Source: Saccharothrix espanaensis DSM 44229 (GTDB taxonomy: Bacteria; Actinomycetota; Actinomycetes; Mycobacteriales; Pseudonocardiaceae). Taken from it: 64,000 nt of DNA. The stretch covers positions 868,001-932,000 of the forward strand of contig NC_019673.1 in the NCBI RefSeq assembly GCF_000328705.1, read 5' to 3'. Position numbers and translations under genes: made by a program. The notes under the pieces are model-generated. The model saw nothing but the letters and a program-made list of their open reading frames with translations, did no database searches and was not told where the DNA came from. Shown here in pieces: positions 60,686-64,000 of this stretch. How positions within the stretch are numbered: position 1 is the stretch's first letter; each line of letters begins with the position of its first letter.

Positions 60686-61585
60686 ATGACGAGGGCCTTG
60701 AAGGTCGCCGATCGCGAGAAGACCGCCGAGCGGCTGCTCAACTCCTCGGCTGACAAGTTCTACGACCCGGAGGTGGACATCGACTGGTCCGCGCCGCTGG
60801 TCGAGGGCCTGCGGTACACCCCGGAGCACCGGTGCTCCCTCTACGGCACCGAGCTGTGGGACCGGATGACGCCCGAGCAGCGGATCGACCTGTCCCGGCA
60901 CGAGGTCGCCAGCGTGGCCAGCGTCGGCCTCTGGTTCGAGATCCTGCTGATGCAGATGCTGCTCAAGGAGGTCTACCGGTCCGATCCGACGACCAAGCAC
61001 GCGCAGTACGCGCTGACCGAGGTCGCCGACGAGTGCCGGCACTCCACGATGTTCGCGCGCATGGTCGAGCGCATCGGCTGCCCGCCCTACGGACCCCGCA
61101 GGCACGTCTACCACCTGGGCAAGCTGCTCCCGGTGATCGGCTACGGCCCGGCCCTGTACGGCTCGATCCTGGTCGCGGAGGAGATCCTCGACCGGATGCA
61201 GCGCGAGACCATGGCCGACGAGAGCGTGCAGCCGCTGGTCCGCATGGTCAACCGGATCCACGTGCTGGAGGAGGCGCGGCACGTCCGGTTCGCCCGCGAG
61301 GAGGTCGTGCGCGGCATGGCGACCATCACCAAGAAGGAACTGCCCTACCAGCGCTGGCTGATCGCGACCACGTCGATGTTCATCACCCGGTCGATCATCA
61401 ACCCCGAGGTGTACGCGGCCGTCGGCCTGGACAGGGACGAGGCGCACAAGGCCGCGCTGGGCAACCCGAAGTGGCACGAGACGATCCAGTGGTCCGGCGA
61501 GCGGATCATGAAGTTCCTCGACGAGCAGGGCCTGGTCGGGAAGCCGGGGATGCGGGCATGGCGCCGGTCGTTCCTGCTCGGATGA
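60686..61585 (+). CDS. Diiron oxygenase (AurF/CmlI-like)
   Basis: A 299-aa helical protein. Iron-ligand motifs are DECRHSTMF (E-x2-H, about 113) and LEEARHVRFAREEV (E-x2-H, about 192), with further Glu in AEEILDRM. It matches the AurF-type N-oxygenase/diiron family. Substrate unknown. GGGAGGG lies 5-8 nt before the ATG. ATGA overlap with the following alpha/beta hydrolase suggests a two-step pathway under TetR control. Confidence 0.87.
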   Translation: MTRALKVADREKTAERLLNSSADKFYDPEVDIDWSAPLVEGLRYTPEHRCSLYGTELWDRMTPEQRIDLSRHEVASVASVGLWFEILLMQMLLKEVYRSDPTTKHAQYALTEVADECRHSTMFARMVERIGCPPYGPRRHVYHLGKLLPVIGYGPALYGSILVAEEILDRMQRETMADESVQPLVRMVNRIHVLEEARHVRFAREEVVRGMATITKKELPYQRWLIATTSMFITRSIINPEVYAAVGLDRDEAHKAALGNPKWHETIQWSGERIMKFLDEQGLVGKPGMRAWRRSFLLG

Positions 61586-62451
61586 GCGCCCCCTGGGAAC
61601 CGGACCACCGGTTCGTGACCTCGGACGGGACCGCGCTGCACGTCGTGGACAACGGGCCGCGGGACGCGGACGTGACCACCGTGCTGGTGCACGGCTGGAC
61701 GCTGGACCACACGTCGTGGGACCACGTGGCTCCGGCACTGCCCGGTCGGGTGCTCCGCTACGACCACCGCGGCCATGGCGGGTCCGCGGCGTCGTCGGCG
61801 GAGGCGGCCACGATCGAGCGGTGCGCGGACGACCTGGCCGAGTTGATCGCGGCACGGGTGCCCACCGGGCGCATCGTGCTCGCGGGTCACTCGATGGGCG
61901 GAATGACGATCATGGCGCTGGCCGAGCAGCACCCCGCGCTGCTCGACCGCGTCGCCGGGATCGTCCTGGTGAACACGTCGTCGGGCGGCCTGTCCGGCAC
62001 GAGGCTCGGCCTGCCGGGCGTGTGGGGCCGGGCGTTCGTGGCCGGCGAGCGCGCCTCGAACCGGCAGATCGCCCGGCTGCGCCGGCCGCAGCTGCTCCAG
62101 CGGACCCGGGTCCTGCGCCCCGGTCTGCGGTGGCTGCTGTTCGGCAAGCAGCCGCTGTGGCGGGACGTGGCGTCGTCGGCGGTCATGGTGGGCCGGTGCA
62201 ACCCGGTGGCCATGGTGGCGTTCCGGAGCTCCCTGGACGCACACGACCGGGTGAAATCGCTCAAGCAGTTCGGCGGCATCCCGGCAGTAGTCCTCGCCGG
62301 CGGCGCGGACCGCCTCACCCCGGCCCGGCACGCACGGATCATCGCGGACGAGGTGACGCACGCCGAGTTGGTGATCTACCCAGGAGCGGGTCACATGCTC
62401 CCGATGGAGCGATCACGAGAGGTCACAGCACACATCACCGCGCTGCTGTGA
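61582..62451 (+). CDS. Alpha/beta hydrolase
   Basis: 289 aa. Oxyanion region VHGWTLDHTSW, nucleophile GHSMGGMT (about 103), acidic residue in GGADRLTP and His in GAGHMLPME. Coupled to the diiron oxygenase gene (ATGA). It may act on an ester, lactone or epoxide made by that enzyme; inferred from coupling only. Followed by a long nested hairpin. Confidence 0.9.
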   Translation: MSAPWEPDHRFVTSDGTALHVVDNGPRDADVTTVLVHGWTLDHTSWDHVAPALPGRVLRYDHRGHGGSAASSAEAATIERCADDLAELIAARVPTGRIVLAGHSMGGMTIMALAEQHPALLDRVAGIVLVNTSSGGLSGTRLGLPGVWGRAFVAGERASNRQIARLRRPQLLQRTRVLRPGLRWLLFGKQPLWRDVASSAVMVGRCNPVAMVAFRSSLDAHDRVKSLKQFGGIPAVVLAGGADRLTPARHARIIADEVTHAELVIYPGAGHMLPMERSREVTAHITALL

Positions 62452-62480
62452 CGACCCGCCGGACCACCACGCGAGGCCGC

Positions 62481-62553
62481 GTCGGTAGGTCGAGACTCAT
62501 TTCCCGGCGATCACGCTTTTCGATCGTCGGGAAATCAGGCTCGACCTACCGAC
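62481..62553. terminator. 73-nt nested inverted repeat between convergent genes
   Basis: Outer stem GTCGGTAGGTCGAG/CTCGACCTACCGAC (14 bp perfect), 5-nt internal loop on each side (ACTCA/TCAGG), inner stem TTTCCCGGCGATC/GATCGTCGGGAAA (one mismatch), loop ACGCTTTTC. Bidirectional terminator or a mobile palindromic repeat. Confidence 0.7.
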
Positions 62554-62598
62554 TTCCCGGCGGCCGAGCCCGCCGCGACGGAGTCGCGGCAATCCAAC

Positions 62599-63243
62599 TC
62601 AGTGCTGGAGGGGGAAGCCGCCGCCGATGCCGCGCCACGCGAGGTTGGAGATCAGGGCGACCGCGTCTTCCTTCGGGACCTGGCGGTCGTCGGCCAGCCA
62701 CGCACGTGCCGTGACCTGCGACAAGCCGACAAGGCCGACCGCGAGCAGCCGGGCGCGGTGCTCGTCCAGGCCGGTGTCGGCGGTGATGGTGCCGGTGATC
62801 GCCTTCACGCTCTCCGTCGTCGCCCGCTCCACGGCCTGCGCCACGGCCGGCTCGCTGCGCAGGTCGGACTCGAAGACCATGCGGAACGCCTGGCCCTCGC
62901 CGTCCACGAAGTCGTAGAACGCGCCGACCGTCGCCTTCACCCGCTGCTTGTTGTCCGTGGTGGACTCCAGCGCACCGCGCACGCGGTTCACCAGCTCGTC
63001 CACGTGGGATTCCAGCAGCGCCATGTACAGCTCCAGCTTGCCGGGGAAGTGCTGGTACAGCACCGGCTTGCTGACGCCCGCGCGCTCGGCGATCTCGTCC
63101 ATCGCGGCGGCGTGGTAGCCGTTGGACACGAACACGTCCTGCGCCGCGGCCAGCAACTGGGCACGCCGGGCGGTGCGTGGGAGTCGGACCCCTCGTCCCG
63201 CGCCGCCGTTGTGCCCGACCGTGGTCTGGGCCGTCTCCGTCAT
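62599..63243 (-). CDS. TetR-family transcriptional regulator
   Basis: 214 aa. HTH MDEIAERAGVSKPVLYQHFP (about 48-67); ligand domain with AFYDFVDGEGQAFRMVFESD. ATG 63243 has GGAGG 4 nt upstream. Its HTH recognition helix (GVSKPVLYxHF) is the same as in the TetR at 59.9 kb, so related operators are possible. Divergent from the alpha/beta hydrolase at the window end. Confidence 0.9.
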   Translation of the reverse strand: MTETAQTTVGHNGGAGRGVRLPRTARRAQLLAAAQDVFVSNGYHAAAMDEIAERAGVSKPVLYQHFPGKLELYMALLESHVDELVNRVRGALESTTDNKQRVKATVGAFYDFVDGEGQAFRMVFESDLRSEPAVAQAVERATTESVKAITGTITADTGLDEHRARLLAVGLVGLSQVTARAWLADDRQVPKEDAVALISNLAWRGIGGGFPLQH

Positions 63244-63310
63244 GGTGCCTCCAGCCAACCTGTCCATCGCGAAACCGGCAAGGGGTGGCCCTGCCGGCTC
63301 GTCGGCAACC

Positions 63311-63325
63311 TTACTCGCTGGTAGC
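63311..63325 (+). promoter_or_regulatory. Candidate TetR site shared with the 60.6-kb locus
   Basis: TTACTCGCTGGTAGC lies between the divergent TetR and hydrolase genes. The minus strand at 60625-60612 reads TTACTTCTGGTAGC, the same except for one base missing and one changed. Confidence 0.4.
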
Positions 63326-63381
63326 AGCGTTGCGGGAAAGCTTCTCGTTTCGTAGGACGCCCGAGCAGGCATCCTGGAGGA

Positions 63382-64000
63382 ATGACCGAGGCCCTGGAGG
63401 CGAGCAGACCCGCCCTCACCCACGTGCCCCTGTCCGCCGCGCCGCTACCCCCGCTGGACTCAACGAGCGCGCCGTGGCCAGGTGACTACCTCGACATCGA
63501 CGGCCACACCGTGCACGTCCGGCGCACCCCCGGCCCGGCCGACTCGACCGCCGTCTACGTGCACGGCCTGGGCGGTTCGGCCACGAACTGGACCGACCTG
63601 GCCGGGCAGCTCTCCGGCCACGTCGACGGGCACGCGCTGGACCTGCCCGGGTTCGGCCGCTCCGAGCCGATCCCCGGCTACACGTTCAGCATGGCCACCC
63701 ACGCCGAGGTGGTCGTCGCCTACATCGAGTCGCTCGGCGTCGGCCCGGTGCACCTGTTCGGCAACTCAATGGGCGGCGCGATCTCGCTGATCGCCGCGGC
63801 CGCCCGGCCCGACCTGGTGCGCACGCTGACCCTGATCTCGCCCGCCGTGCCGGACCTGCGTCCCAGCCTGCGCCGGGTGTCCGACCCGCGGCTGCCGCTG
63901 GCGTTCCTGCCGGTCCTGGGCTCGCGGATGCGCCGGCAGCTCGCCCTGGTCACGCCCGAGCAGCGGACCCAGCAGATGCTGCGGCTGTGCTTCGCCGACC
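63382..64000 (+). CDS. Alpha/beta hydrolase, 3' end beyond window
   Basis: 206 codons visible. MTEALEASRPALTHVPLSAA, then VYVHGLGGSATNWTDL (oxyanion), LDLPGFGRSEPIPG, nucleophile GNSMGGAI (about 131). The acidic residue and His lie past the window edge. GGAGGA sits just upstream of ATG 63382. Divergent from the TetR regulator, which may control it. Confidence 0.88.
   Translation, partial: MTEALEASRPALTHVPLSAAPLPPLDSTSAPWPGDYLDIDGHTVHVRRTPGPADSTAVYVHGLGGSATNWTDLAGQLSGHVDGHALDLPGFGRSEPIPGYTFSMATHAEVVVAYIESLGVGPVHLFGNSMGGAISLIAAAARPDLVRTLTLISPAVPDLRPSLRRVSDPRLPLAFLPVLGSRMRRQLALVTPEQRTQQMLRLCFAD

Overview
The window is high-GC actinobacterial DNA. Gene content and order point to a Pseudonocardiaceae-type organism (Saccharothrix/Lentzea/Actinosynnema-like); this is judged by eye, not by a search. 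The first two thirds follow, from memory, the Mycobacterium tuberculosis Rv1201c-Rv1239c block: dapD, dapE, LOG, folP2, the Rv1209 DivIVA-like protein, tag, DUF3117, glgA, glgC, O-methyltransferase, sigE, anti-sigma factor, htrA, tatB, mrp, DUF1003, MgtE-like CBS protein, lpqY-sugABC and corA. From about 54 kb the order resembles Rv3212-Rv3208: membrane propeller protein, rhlE, ferritin-like protein, DUF3107 and TetR. No rRNA, tRNA, CRISPR array, insertion sequence or prophage was seen.

Layout. 0-10.4 kb: lysine/peptidoglycan genes (dapD and dapE divergent), two LOG-type phosphoribohydrolases, a secreted S15 peptidase, FolP2, a PadR-permease pair, a DivIVA/SRPBCC/Tag operon, and a PaaX plus enoyl-CoA hydratase operon. 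10.5-20.6 kb: DUF3117, PepA, LysR/MFS, a large lipoprotein, GlgA and GlgC (divergent), cupin and GlxA-type regulator. 20.6-24.5 kb: the envelope-stress module sigE, anti-sigma factor, htrA and tatB. 25-36 kb: Mrp, MarR, DUF1003 and MgtE-like proteins, then an accessory stretch with PhzF, an APH(6)-like kinase, a malyl-CoA-lyase-like CitE protein and an acyl-CoA dehydrogenase. 36-40.5 kb: a trehalose-type ABC importer. With GlgA and GlgC it suggests disaccharide recycling and alpha-glucan/maltose-1-phosphate synthesis. 40.7-53 kb: SDR, membrane proteins, a phosphoesterase/ParB-like pair, two DUF2332 proteins, a cyclase-like protein, CorA, a mesaconyl-CoA-hydratase-like MaoC protein, a PH-domain protein, PHP and RecB-like nucleases. 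53-64 kb: hydrolases, the propeller protein, RhlE with a long basic/acidic tail, and two TetR regulators beside a diiron oxygenase and alpha/beta hydrolases.

Two genome-scale signals stand out. First, a repeat family occurs at the window start (truncated), near 24.5 kb and near 35.1 kb. Two complete 126-bp cores have about 22-25 bp terminal inverted repeats and near-identical flanks. Inside, a 20-bp hairpin stem differs between copies, yet its two arms stay perfectly complementary. Second, at least sixteen genes carry a TAnnnT hexamer ending 6-8 nt before the start codon with no Shine-Dalgarno sequence, the pattern expected for leaderless mRNAs. This includes the dapD/dapE pair, whose -10 boxes overlap. 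Other candidate controls are three CRP-like boxes, an ECF-type promoter in front of sigE, a hairpin that buries a ribosome binding site, and a palindromic TetR operator.
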